Positions 32,353 through 41,007 are shown, numbered from the stretch's first letter. The stretch is 64,000 nucleotides of DNA from CBDBCU01 sp965243185 (GCA_965243185.1 OZ251531.1:248001-312000), one strand, 5' to 3'. Translations and numbers: made by a program. The notes: generated from the sequence alone by a model not told the origin.

Positions 32353-33150
32353 ATGTCCCCGCTGTTCGGCCCCGGCAAAGCCTTTATCGGCGTCATTCAC
32401 CTGCCGCCGTTGCCCGGCGCGCCGCGCTGGGCCGGCAATCTGAACGCCGTATTGGAACAAGCGGAACAAGCGGCGTTGACTTTGGCTGAGGGCGGCGTGG
32501 ACGGCATCATTGTCGAAAACTTTGGCGACGCCCCTTTTCGCAGCGGCCGGGTGGAGCCGGAGACGGTGGCGGCGATGACCCGTGCCGTGGACCGGGTAGT
32601 CCAGTCGGTGGACTTGCCGGTGGGCGTCAATATGCTCCGCAGCGATGCCCTTTCCGCCCTGGCCGTGGCGGCGGCCGCCGGCGCCCGTTTCATCCGGGTC
32701 AATATCCACTACGGCACAATGGCCGCCGATGAAGGGTTGACCACCGGCGCGGCGTATGAAACTTTGCGCCGCCGCCGACTGCTGGCGGCTGAGGATATAG
32801 CAATCCTGGCGGATGTGCTGGTCAAGCACGCCGTCCCGATGGGCGATGTTGACTTGGGGTTGATGGCCCGGGAAACGGCTTATCGGGGCTTGGCGGAAGG
32901 ACTGATTGTAACCGGGCCGGTAACCGGCCAGCCGGCAGTAGCCGCCGAAGTAGCGGCGGTGCGGCAAGCCGTCCCCGACCGGCTGCTGCTGGTGGGCAGC
33001 GGCGTAACCGCCGCCAACGCCAACCAGTTCCTGCCTTATGCTGACGGCGCAATAATCGGCACCAGTCTGAAAAAAGATGGCATCATCACCAATCCTATCG
33101 ACCCGGCGCGAGTGCGGGCGATGGCGGCGGTGGTGGGCGGGGCGGGGTAG
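32353..33150 (+). CDS. BtpA/SgcQ family TIM-barrel protein
   Basis: 265-residue member of the BtpA family, named from a cyanobacterial factor needed for photosystem I accumulation but found widely in non-phototrophs. It starts FIGVIHLPPLPGAPR and has GGVDGIIVENFGDAPF, VGVNMLRSDALSALAVAAAAGARFIRVN and the C-terminal GADG-type phosphate site ADGAIIGTSLKKDG. The fold suggests an enzyme on a phosphorylated small molecule. Its function here is unknown. AAGGCGG lies near the ATG. Confidence 0.9.
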   Translation: MSPLFGPGKAFIGVIHLPPLPGAPRWAGNLNAVLEQAEQAALTLAEGGVDGIIVENFGDAPFRSGRVEPETVAAMTRAVDRVVQSVDLPVGVNMLRSDALSALAVAAAAGARFIRVNIHYGTMAADEGLTTGAAYETLRRRRLLAAEDIAILADVLVKHAVPMGDVDLGLMARETAYRGLAEGLIVTGPVTGQPAVAAEVAAVRQAVPDRLLLVGSGVTAANANQFLPYADGAIIGTSLKKDGIITNPIDPARVRAMAAVVGGAG

Positions 33151-33155
33151 CCGCG

Positions 33156-34073
33156 ATGAACGCAGCCCAACCCTTTTACATCCTGGCGTTGGACGGCGGC
33201 GGCAGCCGGGGCATTTACCCGGCCCAAATTCTGACTAAGTTGGAGCAGCAGCTTGGCGGCCGCGTCAAAGACTGCTTTGACCTGATTGCCGGCACCAGCA
33301 CCGGCGCCATAATCGCCGGGGCGGCCGCCGCCGGGATGCCAATGGCGGAGGTAGTGGGGCTGTTTGAGCGGGAAGCGCCGCGCATCTTTCGGAAACGCCT
33401 TTTGCGCCGGGGCGGATTCCGGAGCCGTTATGACCACAAGCTGCTGGGGGCGGTTATCCGGCGACACTTGCCCGACCAGCCATTGGGCGAAATAGCGACG
33501 CCGCTGCTGATAACCAGTGCCGACATCAGCTCCGGCGGCGTGTATGTCTTTAAGTCAAAGTATTTGCGGGAAGTCGGCAAGGATTATGTCCGGGATGGCA
33601 ATGTTCCGCTGGCGGACGCGATCCTGGCATCCTGCGCCGCCCCCACTTACTTTGACCCGGCTGCGGTCGGCAGTTATCTGCTGGCTGACGGCGGGGTCTG
33701 GGCGAACAACCCGTCGATAATTGCCCTTACTGAGGCTATGTCGATTTTTGGCAAAGGTTTGGGGGAAGTAAGCATTTTGTCCATAGGAACCGGCCACGCG
33801 GCCTTGTTCTATCGTCAGCAAAGGAATTGGGGCGCGCTTACCGGCTGGGGCGGCGTCAAGCTGTTTGCCTATATGATGAGCGCCCAATCCCAAGCGTCCG
33901 CCAATATGTCCAAGCTGCTGCTGCAAAACCGCTATTTGCGGTTAGACCCGGAGACGGAGCATTGGGCTATGGACGACACCAAGCACTTGGGCAACCTGAA
34001 AGCCTTGGCCGACCGGGATTTTGCCGCCAACTTCCGGCAAATTTCTGCCCATATCAAGGGAGGGAAGGGATGA
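33156..34073 (+). CDS. Patatin-like phospholipase
   Basis: Lipid acyl hydrolase with a Ser-Asp dyad. The oxyanion loop DGGGSRGIYPAQIL begins at residue 13, the nucleophile elbow is GTSTG (IAGTSTGAIIAG), and the Asp motif is DGGVWANNP. 305 residues, complete. This short, single-domain form with the DGGGxRG start resembles both housekeeping patatins and the CapV effectors of CBASS defence, but no nucleotide cyclase or sensor gene is adjacent, so defence is not claimed. Five nt after btpA, so likely co-transcribed. Confidence 0.9.
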   Translation: MNAAQPFYILALDGGGSRGIYPAQILTKLEQQLGGRVKDCFDLIAGTSTGAIIAGAAAAGMPMAEVVGLFEREAPRIFRKRLLRRGGFRSRYDHKLLGAVIRRHLPDQPLGEIATPLLITSADISSGGVYVFKSKYLREVGKDYVRDGNVPLADAILASCAAPTYFDPAAVGSYLLADGGVWANNPSIIALTEAMSIFGKGLGEVSILSIGTGHAALFYRQQRNWGALTGWGGVKLFAYMMSAQSQASANMSKLLLQNRYLRLDPETEHWAMDDTKHLGNLKALADRDFAANFRQISAHIKGGKG

Positions 34074-34091
34074 AAAATGTAGGGGAGTTTA

Positions 34092-34276
34092 GGGCGTGTT
34101 CACGCTAATTATTGACGCCCCGGATAACTGACACTATAGCTATGTCATTCTGACCGCAGGGAGGAATCTAAAATGCCCGCCCTTGCTTCCTCTCAAGATT
34201 TTTAGATTCCTCGGCTATCGCCTCGGAATGACATAGCTGATTGCCTGAGATACCAAGCATTACTGTGAACACACCC
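34092..34276. mobile_element. MITE-like element, 185 bp
   Basis: Bounded by 12-bp inverted ends GGGCGTGTTCAC and GTGAACACACCC (11 of 12 pair). Inside, AGCTATGTCATTCTGACCGC and its downstream counterpart (ending GGAATGACATAGCT) form a second, inner inverted repeat including a copy of the ATTCCTCGG family. No ORF. It abuts the stop of the convergent hypothetical gene. Confidence 0.75.
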
Positions 34277-34281
34277 CCGGG

Positions 34282-34773
34282 TCACATCGCCACCGCGCCG
34301 GACTCCAGCCAGCGGAGGGCGGCGGCCCGCACTTCATCTCTATCCAAGACTATTGCCAATTCGCCTTGTTCGTTGGGCTGAAAGGATTCCGCCCGATGAA
34401 AGGTTGGGGTGAGGGCGGCGGCGATTTCCCGCCGCCTTTGCTCCGGCAATTCCCGACTGGGCGCGGCGGCGGCCAGTTCCGGGGCAAGGGTAGCAAGGCA
34501 ACTTTCCAGTTCGGCGGTCAGCAGTTCCGCTTCGACCGCTTGGCGTTGCAGTTGGCCGACGCTTTGCAGATGGCGGCCCAAGTAGCAGCCGCCGAACTGC
34601 ATCACTTCACATTGCCGCCCTTCGTATTCGCCGGTGGACTGATGGCGGGGTTCCAGTTGGTGGTCAGCCAGATAATCCCGCACCGGGCCATCCTCGGCGT
34701 CGGGGTTGGTCAAGTCAAAAATCATCTGGACGGAATGCATAAAGAACCCGGCCGGTTCAACCTTAATCAGCAT
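34282..34773 (-). CDS. Hypothetical protein
   Basis: 163 residues, not recognised. No signal peptide or membrane segment. The first half is mixed alpha/beta (MIFDLTNPDAEDGPVRDYLADHQ; EYEGRQCEVMQFGGCYLGRHLQ), the second half strongly helical with many Ala, Glu and Arg (QLQRQAVEAELLTAELESCLATLAPEL; ELPEQRRREIAAALTPTF). It faces the patatin gene convergently across the MITE. The stop codon is 6 bp from the MITE end, so the last few codons might have been altered by its insertion. Confidence 0.65.
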   Translation of the reverse strand: MLIKVEPAGFFMHSVQMIFDLTNPDAEDGPVRDYLADHQLEPRHQSTGEYEGRQCEVMQFGGCYLGRHLQSVGQLQRQAVEAELLTAELESCLATLAPELAAAAPSRELPEQRRREIAAALTPTFHRAESFQPNEQGELAIVLDRDEVRAAALRWLESGAVAM

Positions 34774-34822
34774 CAGCCCTCCCGCTCAGCAAAAGATGTC
34801 CGGGGGAATTATCTGCCAAACC

Positions 34823-34851
34823 GGGGAAGGGCTTGTAGCAAACCCTTCCCC
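34823..34851 (-). terminator. Hairpin after the ABC binding-protein gene
   Basis: GGGGAAGGG pairs with CCCTTCCCC, loop of 11 nt, 40 nt past the stop. No long U-tract, so only a candidate terminator. Confidence 0.45.
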
Positions 34852-34891
34852 GATTGATGTAGCGGTTTTGCCGGTTTGACCGGCTGCGGAT

Positions 34892-36676
34892 TTACTCGCT
34901 GAACCAGATGCCGCTGACCCGGACATTGGGGTCGAGGCGCGGCTCCCAGTTGACTTTGGGATTGACGGCGTAGATGACCGGCAGGTCAAACAGGGTCAGG
35001 AAGTAGGCTTCCTCCCGGAACTTGTCGGCGAGGACTTCGAGACGCTGCTGGCGTTCGTCGCCGGCGGCGGCCAAGGCGGCGTCGATTTGTTCCTGGATGC
35101 CGCCGGGGCTGGGATCGCAGACGCCGGAACGCTGGCTTTCGCAGTTCATATAGTAGCGGAGCTGGCGGCCGAAGTCGAGGGTTTCGTTGGAAGGCTGATT
35201 GCCAATCATATCGAAGGCTTCGCAGCTGGAGTTGCCGCGGTCGATGGCGGCCTGCATATCGGCCGGGGTAGCGTCATCGGTCTCCGGGTCGCGCCCCGAT
35301 TCGGCGATGACATCCTGCACGGCTTGGCCGGATACGCAGCGGGAGCGGGCGCTGCGGATGGAGGGTTCGACAATCTGGAACTCGAAGTTCATCCCGATTT
35401 CGCCAAGGTAGCCGTGGATGGCTTCGGAGATTTCGGTTTGCTTGGCGACGCGGACGCCGCGGGAGATGAGGGTGATGGTGTTGGCCGGGTCGTAGTTGGC
35501 TTGTTGCAGCAGTTCCCGGGCTTTGTCCGGGTCATAGGGATAGGGGGCGGTGTTGGCTTCGGTGGCCCCGATGATGCCCGGCCAGATGATGTTGCCGCGG
35601 CAGGTGGTAAAGCCGCCGTAGAGGGACGCGACCATTTCCTCGCAGTTGACGGCGTAAGCCATAGCCTGGCGGACTTCCTTTTTGCGGAGTTCCGGGTGCC
35701 AAAGGGTATTGATTTGCAGGGAATAGGTTTCGGCAGAGGAACCGGCCCGAATCATATTATCGGGCAGGGCGTCCACCTGGTCGACGCCGATGTCCCAGCC
35801 GATGTCGGCTTCCGCGGCTTCAATCATCGCGGCGATGACCGTCGGCTCGTTGCGCCACTGCCATTCCACGTTCTGGATAAAGGGTTTCTGAAACTCGAAG
35901 TGGTCGCCCACCGGCACATAGTCGGCATAGGCTTCCTGGGTGATGGAGACGCCGGGCCGCCACTCCACGTGCTGGTAGGGGCCGAAGCCGATACTGACAC
36001 CGGCTTGTTCATCCTCGGGAGTAGCCGCCAGCCAGCCCGGGGCCTCGAAGTTCAGGAAAAAGGCGGTGTTGGGGAAAATGGGGCAAGGGTCGGCGCAGTT
36101 CAGGTCGACGGTATAGTCGTCAACCTTGACCGCTTCGTAGGGGCCGGTGTAGTTGATGCTGCCGCCTTCGGACACTACATTGCCCTGGGAGGCAAAGCTG
36201 GGCAGGGAGGCGTCGGCGTTCCAAGCCTCGCCGTTGTGGAACTTGACGCCCTGACGCAAGGTGAACCGCCAGGTGTCGGCGTCCATCTGCTGCCAACCGG
36301 TAGTGGCGCTGGTGGGGACAATCCGCAGGTCATCGCCGGACTGCCAAGTCAGCGGGTCTTGCAGGTTGGCGCGGGTGACGGAGGCGTTCAGGGAGGCGCC
36401 GATGCTGAGGAAGGAATTGAGGTTGACCGGCTCCTCCGGCACCACGAGGGTAATGGAGTCCCGGGCGGAAACTACCCCGGAGGGCAGCGGCGTGGCCGTA
36501 GGGGCCGGGGTCGGCGTGGCTTCCGGCAGGGGCGTAGCGGTAGCCTGCACGGCCGGGGCCGCCGTGGGCGCGGCCGGGGCCGGCGTAGCGGCCGCCCCGC
36601 CGCAAGCCACCAGCAGCAATGCCAGCAAAGCCGCTATAGCCGCCGGCCAGGTTTTACGATGGAATATCCCGCGCAT
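34892..36676 (-). CDS. ABC transporter substrate-binding lipoprotein, family 5
   Basis: 594 residues. The lipobox LLVAC (Cys25) is followed by a Pro/Ala/Thr linker to about residue 67, typical of high-GC bacteria. The body has the peptide/nickel-type family pattern: TWRFTLRQGVKFHNGEAWNADA, EVRQAMAYAVNCEEMV, YDPDKARELLQQANYD and the closing DLPVIYAVNPKVNWEPR. Several Cys and a segment with DPETDDATPADMQ are unusual insertions. It binds an oligopeptide or similar ligand outside the cell. No permease or ATPase gene is near, so it works with components elsewhere. Own promoter. Confidence 0.9.
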   Translation of the reverse strand: MRGIFHRKTWPAAIAALLALLLVACGGAAATPAPAAPTAAPAVQATATPLPEATPTPAPTATPLPSGVVSARDSITLVVPEEPVNLNSFLSIGASLNASVTRANLQDPLTWQSGDDLRIVPTSATTGWQQMDADTWRFTLRQGVKFHNGEAWNADASLPSFASQGNVVSEGGSINYTGPYEAVKVDDYTVDLNCADPCPIFPNTAFFLNFEAPGWLAATPEDEQAGVSIGFGPYQHVEWRPGVSITQEAYADYVPVGDHFEFQKPFIQNVEWQWRNEPTVIAAMIEAAEADIGWDIGVDQVDALPDNMIRAGSSAETYSLQINTLWHPELRKKEVRQAMAYAVNCEEMVASLYGGFTTCRGNIIWPGIIGATEANTAPYPYDPDKARELLQQANYDPANTITLISRGVRVAKQTEISEAIHGYLGEIGMNFEFQIVEPSIRSARSRCVSGQAVQDVIAESGRDPETDDATPADMQAAIDRGNSSCEAFDMIGNQPSNETLDFGRQLRYYMNCESQRSGVCDPSPGGIQEQIDAALAAAGDERQQRLEVLADKFREEAYFLTLFDLPVIYAVNPKVNWEPRLDPNVRVSGIWFSE

Positions 36677-36721
36677 AGTTTCCTCCTGTTGAAATTGAGA
36701 ATAGGGATGCTACGGCAAAGG

Positions 36722-36750
36722 ATTATGCTTTAACCGAAGTTTAATGTCAA
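36722..36750 (-). promoter_or_regulatory. Promoter of the ABC binding-protein gene
   Basis: Minus strand TTGACA, 17 nt, CATAAT, then a leader with AGGAGG before the ATG at 36676. Confidence 0.8.
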
Positions 36751-36779
36751 TATGGGGGGTGTCGGCCGGGCTTTGCCGG

Positions 36780-37616
36780 TTAGTCCTCCAGTTCGCACCA
36801 AGCGACGCCCGTCCAGTTGAGATGGTCCTCGTAACGTTCGCCGGCGACGACGGCCTGGGCCGGGGTTCCGGTGGCTCGTTTGAGCAGTTCGGCATTGCGG
36901 CGGGCGCGCTGCAAATCCCGATGGGCGACGGTCCAGGAGACTTCTACCGCGCAGTATACGGGCGACTGGTGGGCATCCTGGGCCAGAAAGACCAGGTCCG
37001 CCCGGATGAAGCTGCTCCGGGCGGAACGGTCGAGTTTGAGTTGGTGGGCGAACTTCACCAGTTCGGCGGTCGGGACCTGGACCGGGTTGAACAACTCCAA
37101 TTCGTCGGCGATGACGGCAATGGTTTGCTCGGCTCGAATCTGGGCGCCAATCCCCTTGACTTTGCCGATGTCGGTCTCCATCCGGTTCATCCGCCGGGTT
37201 TGGAGTTCGGTAATCCGGCACAACTCGATGATATGACGGGTGCTTTCCTCGGCGGTCGCGGCCAGTTGACTTACGGTTTCCCGCAACTCGGTGAACTGGC
37301 GGGTGTGTTCCGCGGCGGTCGCGGTCAGTTGACTTACGGTTTCCCGCAACTCAGCGACCTGACGGGTGTTTTCCGCAGCGGTTTCCCGCAACTCAGCGAA
37401 CTGGCGGGTGTTTTCCGCGGTGGTCGCGGCCAGTTGACTTACGATTTCCCGGAGTTCGTGGATTTGTTCGGTCAACTGGTCCAACCGTTGCGGTACGGAC
37501 AGCAGTTCGGAGCCCAGTATCCGGCTGCGGATGGCTTCGGCCCACTGGGGCTGCTCATCCAGAATCCGATACAGGTCGGCGATGTCGTTGATAACGGTAG
37601 GGCTGGCTTGGGTCAT
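36780..37616 (-). CDS. Coiled-coil protein with PD-(D/E)XK-like C domain
   Basis: 278 residues. Residues about 45-145 are a long coiled coil built from repeated units of the type ENTRQFAELRE-TVSQLAATAAE; the DNA repeats are visible at 37250-37440. The C-terminal domain (about 150-278) includes KGIGAQIRAEQTIAVIADELELF, RADLVFLAQD and PVYCAVEVSWTVAHRDLQRARRNAELL, resembling nuclease-fold domains of uncharacterised families with such coiled coils. A catalytic Asp and Glu can be proposed (RADLVF; AVEVS), but the Lys is absent, so it may be inactive. Role unknown. Confidence 0.75.
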   Translation of the reverse strand: MTQASPTVINDIADLYRILDEQPQWAEAIRSRILGSELLSVPQRLDQLTEQIHELREIVSQLAATTAENTRQFAELRETAAENTRQVAELRETVSQLTATAAEHTRQFTELRETVSQLAATAEESTRHIIELCRITELQTRRMNRMETDIGKVKGIGAQIRAEQTIAVIADELELFNPVQVPTAELVKFAHQLKLDRSARSSFIRADLVFLAQDAHQSPVYCAVEVSWTVAHRDLQRARRNAELLKRATGTPAQAVVAGERYEDHLNWTGVAWCELED

Positions 37617-37650
37617 AAGGCCAATTGCTCCAGTCTAGGGTTGATTATTC

Positions 37651-37659
37651 AGTATAGCA
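37651..37659 (-). promoter_or_regulatory. Extended -10 for the coiled-coil gene
   Basis: Minus strand TGCTATACT, an extended -10 about 35 nt before the ATG; no clear -35. Confidence 0.5.
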
Positions 37660-37687
37660 TAACTTATTGCTCATGGGGGGGTCTGCG

Positions 37688-37716
37688 TTGACAACCTACT
37701 TCCTTTTCTATATATT
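37688..37716 (+). promoter_or_regulatory. Promoter of leaderless MBL hydrolase mRNA
   Basis: TTGACA, 17 nt, TATATT. The -10 ends 9 nt before the ATG, leaving 0-3 nt of leader. No SD. Confidence 0.75.
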
Positions 37717-37725
37717 CACTGGCAA

Positions 37726-38586
37726 ATGCGCTTGGGACGGGTGAACATCAGCATCGTCAGCGACGGCACGCTCCGGATGGATGGCGGCAGTATGTTCGGC
37801 GTGACGCCAAAAGCCCTGTGGAGCCGCTGGCTGCCGCCGGACCGCAAAAACCGGGTGGAAGTGGCGTTGAATTGCTTGCTAATCCGGGCCGGCGGCAAGA
37901 ATATCCTGGTGGATACCGGGGTCGGCAATAAGCACGGGGCGCGGGCCCGGTCTATTTTCCGGCTGCGCGGCGGGCAACTGCTGACTAATCTGTCCCGGCA
38001 CGGTTTGCAGCCGGAGGATATTGACCTGGTGGTGCTGACCCATCTGCACTTTGACCATGTGGGCGGCTGTACCTACTACCGGGCCGGCGGCTACCGGGCG
38101 GGCGGCCGCCAAGTGGCGCCGGTCTTTCCTAAAGCGACCCATCTGGTGCAGGGGGCGGACTGGCGGGAGGCTACAGAGACTAACGAGCGGACAAGCCGGG
38201 CGTATTATCCCGAGGATTTTATGCCCTTGGCCGATGCCAAGCAGTTGGAGTTGGTCGCGGGGGATACGGAACTGCTGCCGGGGCTGTGGCTGCGGCGGAG
38301 CGGGGGGCATACGGCCGGCCATCAGATAGTCTGTCTGGAATCGGATGGGGAAAAGGCGGCTACTTTCGGGGATTTGATACCGATGCCGGAACATCTGCCG
38401 CTGAACTATCTGACCGCCTTTGACTTGTATCCGCTGGATACGCTGGACGCCAAACGGGAGCTGCTGGCGGCGGCGGAGCGGGAGAATTGGCTGCTGCTGT
38501 TCAGCCACAGCGTAGCGCGGCCGGCGGGACGATTGACCCGGGATGAACGGGGGCGGCCGGATCTGATCCCGGTGGCGGTGGATTAG
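37726..38586 (+). CDS. MBL-fold metallo-hydrolase
   Basis: 286 residues of the metallo-beta-lactamase fold, binding two metals. Motif THLHFDHVGG gives the HxHxDH site, a later His in SGGHTAGHQIV and the Asp of TFGDLIPMPEHLP complete the set, and FSHS near the end supplies another. Related proteins are lactonases, sulfatases or glyoxalases; the specific activity is unclear. Translation begins at an ATG with no SD directly after a promoter, so a leaderless mRNA is inferred. The HIT-family gene follows after 22 nt. Confidence 0.9.
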   Translation: MRLGRVNISIVSDGTLRMDGGSMFGVTPKALWSRWLPPDRKNRVEVALNCLLIRAGGKNILVDTGVGNKHGARARSIFRLRGGQLLTNLSRHGLQPEDIDLVVLTHLHFDHVGGCTYYRAGGYRAGGRQVAPVFPKATHLVQGADWREATETNERTSRAYYPEDFMPLADAKQLELVAGDTELLPGLWLRRSGGHTAGHQIVCLESDGEKAATFGDLIPMPEHLPLNYLTAFDLYPLDTLDAKRELLAAAERENWLLLFSHSVARPAGRLTRDERGRPDLIPVAVD

Positions 38587-38608
38587 CCCGATTGCCTTGA
38601 GGTGAAAG

Positions 38609-38956
38609 TTGGCGAGTCAGGGGCGGCACTGCGTTTTTTGCGAGATTGTGGCCGGGCGGGAGCCGGCACGGATCCGCTATGTGGATGAGGAGATTATCGT
38701 CATTGTGAACCGGCTGACCTGGGCGCCGGTGATGCTGCTGGCAATGCCCAAGCAGCACAAGAGCCAACTGGAAATTTGGCAGGACGGGACGGTGGCGCGG
38801 TTGGGCAAAATCGCCGTGGACTTGGGCTGTATGTTTTGCCCCAACGGGTTCCGCATCGTATCCAACTTTGGCTATGACGGGTTGCAGACGCAAAGCCACG
38901 CCCATCTGCACATCATCGGCGGCGCTTTCTTGGGGCATTACACCGACCTGGCCTAG
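38609..38956 (+). CDS. HIT family nucleotide-binding protein
   Basis: 115-residue histidine-triad protein. CVFCEIVAGREPARIRYVDE is the family start and SHAHLHIIGG the His-x-His-x-His active site. Such proteins hydrolyse AMP-linked or nucleotidyl conjugates. The start is TTG at 38609 with GAGGTG 4-5 nt upstream. Zinc could be held by the two Cys of CVFC, but the remaining ligands are not obvious. Probably co-transcribed with the MBL gene before and the enoyl-CoA hydratase after. Confidence 0.92.
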   Translation: MASQGRHCVFCEIVAGREPARIRYVDEEIIVIVNRLTWAPVMLLAMPKQHKSQLEIWQDGTVARLGKIAVDLGCMFCPNGFRIVSNFGYDGLQTQSHAHLHIIGGAFLGHYTDLA

Positions 38957-39014
38957 GGCGGCGCATTACACCCAGCCATTACTACAGCCATTACACACAG
39001 CAAGGAGCAAGCCA

Positions 39015-39791
39015 ATGGCGGAAACGGTTCTTTACGAACAGCAGGATAACATCGTAACCATTACCCTGAACCGGCCCGATTCCCTGAACTCCATCAACCG
39101 GCAGCTGCGGCAGGAATTGGCCGACGCCATCGTGGAGTTTGACCGGGACAGTACGGCGCGGGTAGGCATCATCACCGGGGCGGGACGGGCGTTCTGCGCC
39201 GGGCGGGACTTGAAGGAGCGGGCCAACGATAACGCTGAGGGACGGCAAGCCCGGGCCGGGGACAGTATGTATCCGGACCGGCCGTATATGTGGCCGCAGA
39301 CCTGGAAGCCGCTGATTGCGGCGATTAACGGGTTCGCCCTGGCCGGGGGCTGGTCGATTGCCCAGATGTGCGATTTGCGGGTGGCGGCGGCGGATGCCAA
39401 GTTGGGGATTACCGAAACGAAGTGGAGTTTGCTGCCGCCCTTTGGCAGCATTTTGCCGAAGCAAATCGGGCTGGCGGCGACTTTGGAGTTGTGCCTGACG
39501 GCGCAGCCGATTACGGCGCAGCGGGCGTATGACATCGGGTTTGTGAACCGGGTAGTACCGGCCGGGGAAGTATTAACGGCGGCCCGGGAGTTGGCGGAGC
39601 AGATTGCGGAGAATGCGCCCTTGGCGGTGCAGTATTTCAAGGAGCTGGCGTACCGGGGCTTGAATATGTCCACGCCGGACATTTCCGCCTTGACTTACCG
39701 GACTTATGACCAGCTGCTGGCTACGGAGGATTCTAAAGAGGGGCCGCGGGCTTTTGCGGAAAAGCGGAAGCCGCAGTGGCAGGGGCGGTAG
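39015..39791 (+). CDS. Enoyl-CoA hydratase/isomerase family protein
   Basis: 258-residue crotonase-fold enzyme acting on acyl-CoA thioesters. Family segments: NIVTITLNRPDSLNSIN, IITGAGRAFCAGRDLKERA (first oxyanion-hole loop), AINGFALAGGWSIAQMCDLRVAA (second loop) and ITETKWSLLPPFGSI. The site has a Glu in ITETKWS where crotonase has its second Glu; the first catalytic Glu is replaced by a small residue (GGWS), so hydratase activity is uncertain. AAGGAG is 7 nt before the ATG. The open frame extends upstream but that is the HIT gene. Confidence 0.9.
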   Translation: MAETVLYEQQDNIVTITLNRPDSLNSINRQLRQELADAIVEFDRDSTARVGIITGAGRAFCAGRDLKERANDNAEGRQARAGDSMYPDRPYMWPQTWKPLIAAINGFALAGGWSIAQMCDLRVAAADAKLGITETKWSLLPPFGSILPKQIGLAATLELCLTAQPITAQRAYDIGFVNRVVPAGEVLTAARELAEQIAENAPLAVQYFKELAYRGLNMSTPDISALTYRTYDQLLATEDSKEGPRAFAEKRKPQWQGR

Positions 39792-39828
39792 GTTAAAAGC
39801 CGGCGGGCGGCGGCAGAGGTGAAAGCTG

Positions 39829-40023
39829 ATGGTATCAGTTGATTACGACGCCGCGGTGGATGTGCTGTCCATTGTTCTGGCGGCGAAGCCGGTCAAGGAG
39901 TCGGCGGAGATTTTGCCCGATGTCATTGCGGATTTTGACGCGGACGGGCGGGTAATCGCTCTGGAGATTCTGGATGCCAGCAAGGTAGTTGACCCCGCCG
40001 AATTGGAGCAGGCGGCGGTCTGA
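39829..40023 (+). CDS. DUF2283 family small protein
   Basis: 64 residues. YDAAVDVLSIVLAAKPVKESAEILPDVIADFDADGRVIALEILDASKVV is the DUF2283 pattern, a single beta-rich domain found as a lone gene or as partner of small toxins. No toxin is next to it, so this may be an orphan. AGAGGTGA precedes the ATG. Confidence 0.85.
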   Translation: MVSVDYDAAVDVLSIVLAAKPVKESAEILPDVIADFDADGRVIALEILDASKVVDPAELEQAAV

Positions 40024-40081
40024 ATCGGGGGCAAGGCGGCCTCTGGAAAGCTCCCAAACTGCAAACAAGGAGGAACGGGTT

Positions 40082-40921
40082 ATGATGACGCAGGTTCAGC
40101 CTAAAGACAAGACGGCGACGGCCAACGGGCATTCGCTCCACTATCTGGACTGGGGGCGGGAAGGGCAGCCGACGATGCTGCTGGCGCACGGGCTGCGCGG
40201 CCACGCCCATTCCTGGGACGATGTCGCGGCGGCCTTTTGCGGGGATTACCATGTGCTGGCTTTGGACCAGCGCGGCCGGGGCGACAGCGATTGGGCCAAG
40301 GATGGGGACTATACTACGGCCGCCTATGTGGCTGACTTGGCCGGGTTCTGCGCTGCCCTGAACTTGGACAACTTTATCTTGGTGGGGCATTCCATGGGCG
40401 GGCGCAACGCCATGGCTTTTGCCGGCCGGTATCCGGAAAAGATTGCCAAGCTGGTTATCGTGGATGTGGGGCCGACGCTGGACAGCCGGGGCAGTGAGCG
40501 CATTGCTGAGGAAATCAAGAGCGTACCGGAGGAGTTTGATTCTTTTGCGGACGCTTTGGAGTATATGAGCCGGCAGAACCGGTTTGCGGCGCCGGAAGTG
40601 ATGCGGCGGCGGGTGCAGTATGCCACTAAAGAGCTGCCTAACGGCAAGGTAGGCTGGAAGTATGATGGGCTGCTTCGGGAACAGCGGCGGAACGGCACCG
40701 TCCCGCCGGCGGAGGATTTGTGGCCGGCGTTGCCCAACATCAGCTGCCCCAGCCTGATTGTGCGCGGCGCGGAAACGGACTTGCTGAGTTCGGAAACGGC
40801 GGCGCGGATGCTGGCTACTTTGCCGAACCCGGCGTTGGTGGAAATCGCCCGGGCCGGCCACATGGTCTTTGAGGATAATCCGGGGGACTTTATTGCGGCG
40901 GTGCGGGAGTTTCTGGGGTAG
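40082..40921 (+). CDS. Alpha/beta hydrolase
   Basis: 279 residues. The nucleophile elbow GHSMGG (about residue 101), the Asp in IVRGAETDLL and His in AGHMVFEDNP form the catalytic triad, and AHGLRGHAHSWDDVA provides the oxyanion loop. Substrates of this fold range from esters to epoxides; none can be assigned. AAGGAGG is 8 nt upstream. A hairpin terminator follows. Confidence 0.93.
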   Translation: MMTQVQPKDKTATANGHSLHYLDWGREGQPTMLLAHGLRGHAHSWDDVAAAFCGDYHVLALDQRGRGDSDWAKDGDYTTAAYVADLAGFCAALNLDNFILVGHSMGGRNAMAFAGRYPEKIAKLVIVDVGPTLDSRGSERIAEEIKSVPEEFDSFADALEYMSRQNRFAAPEVMRRRVQYATKELPNGKVGWKYDGLLREQRRNGTVPPAEDLWPALPNISCPSLIVRGAETDLLSSETAARMLATLPNPALVEIARAGHMVFEDNPGDFIAAVREFLG

Positions 40922-40958
40922 GGGGTAGAGGCCGGGATAGGGGGATACATCTGAGGAG

Positions 40959-41007
40959 TCCCTGACCGTAATTCCCATCGAAACGGGAGGTACGGTTAGG
41001 GATTTTT
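40959..41007 (+). terminator. Intrinsic terminator after the hydrolase
   Basis: TCCCTGACCGTA pairs with TACGGTTAGGGA (one mismatch), with an inner CCC/GGG, followed by TTTTT. Confidence 0.8.

Noticed and set aside
33156..34073. Patatin as a CBASS effector
   Set aside because: No CD-NTase, E1/E2 or HORMA gene near; the neighbours are metabolic.
35087..36733. 548-codon plus-strand ORF opposite the binding-protein gene
   Set aside because: Mirror of a lipoprotein gene with signal, lipobox and promoter; Gly/Val-rich translation without domain.
37250..37440. Regular repeats considered as a CRISPR array
   Set aside because: They are in-frame coding repeats of a coiled coil, without spacers of uniform length or unrelated sequence.
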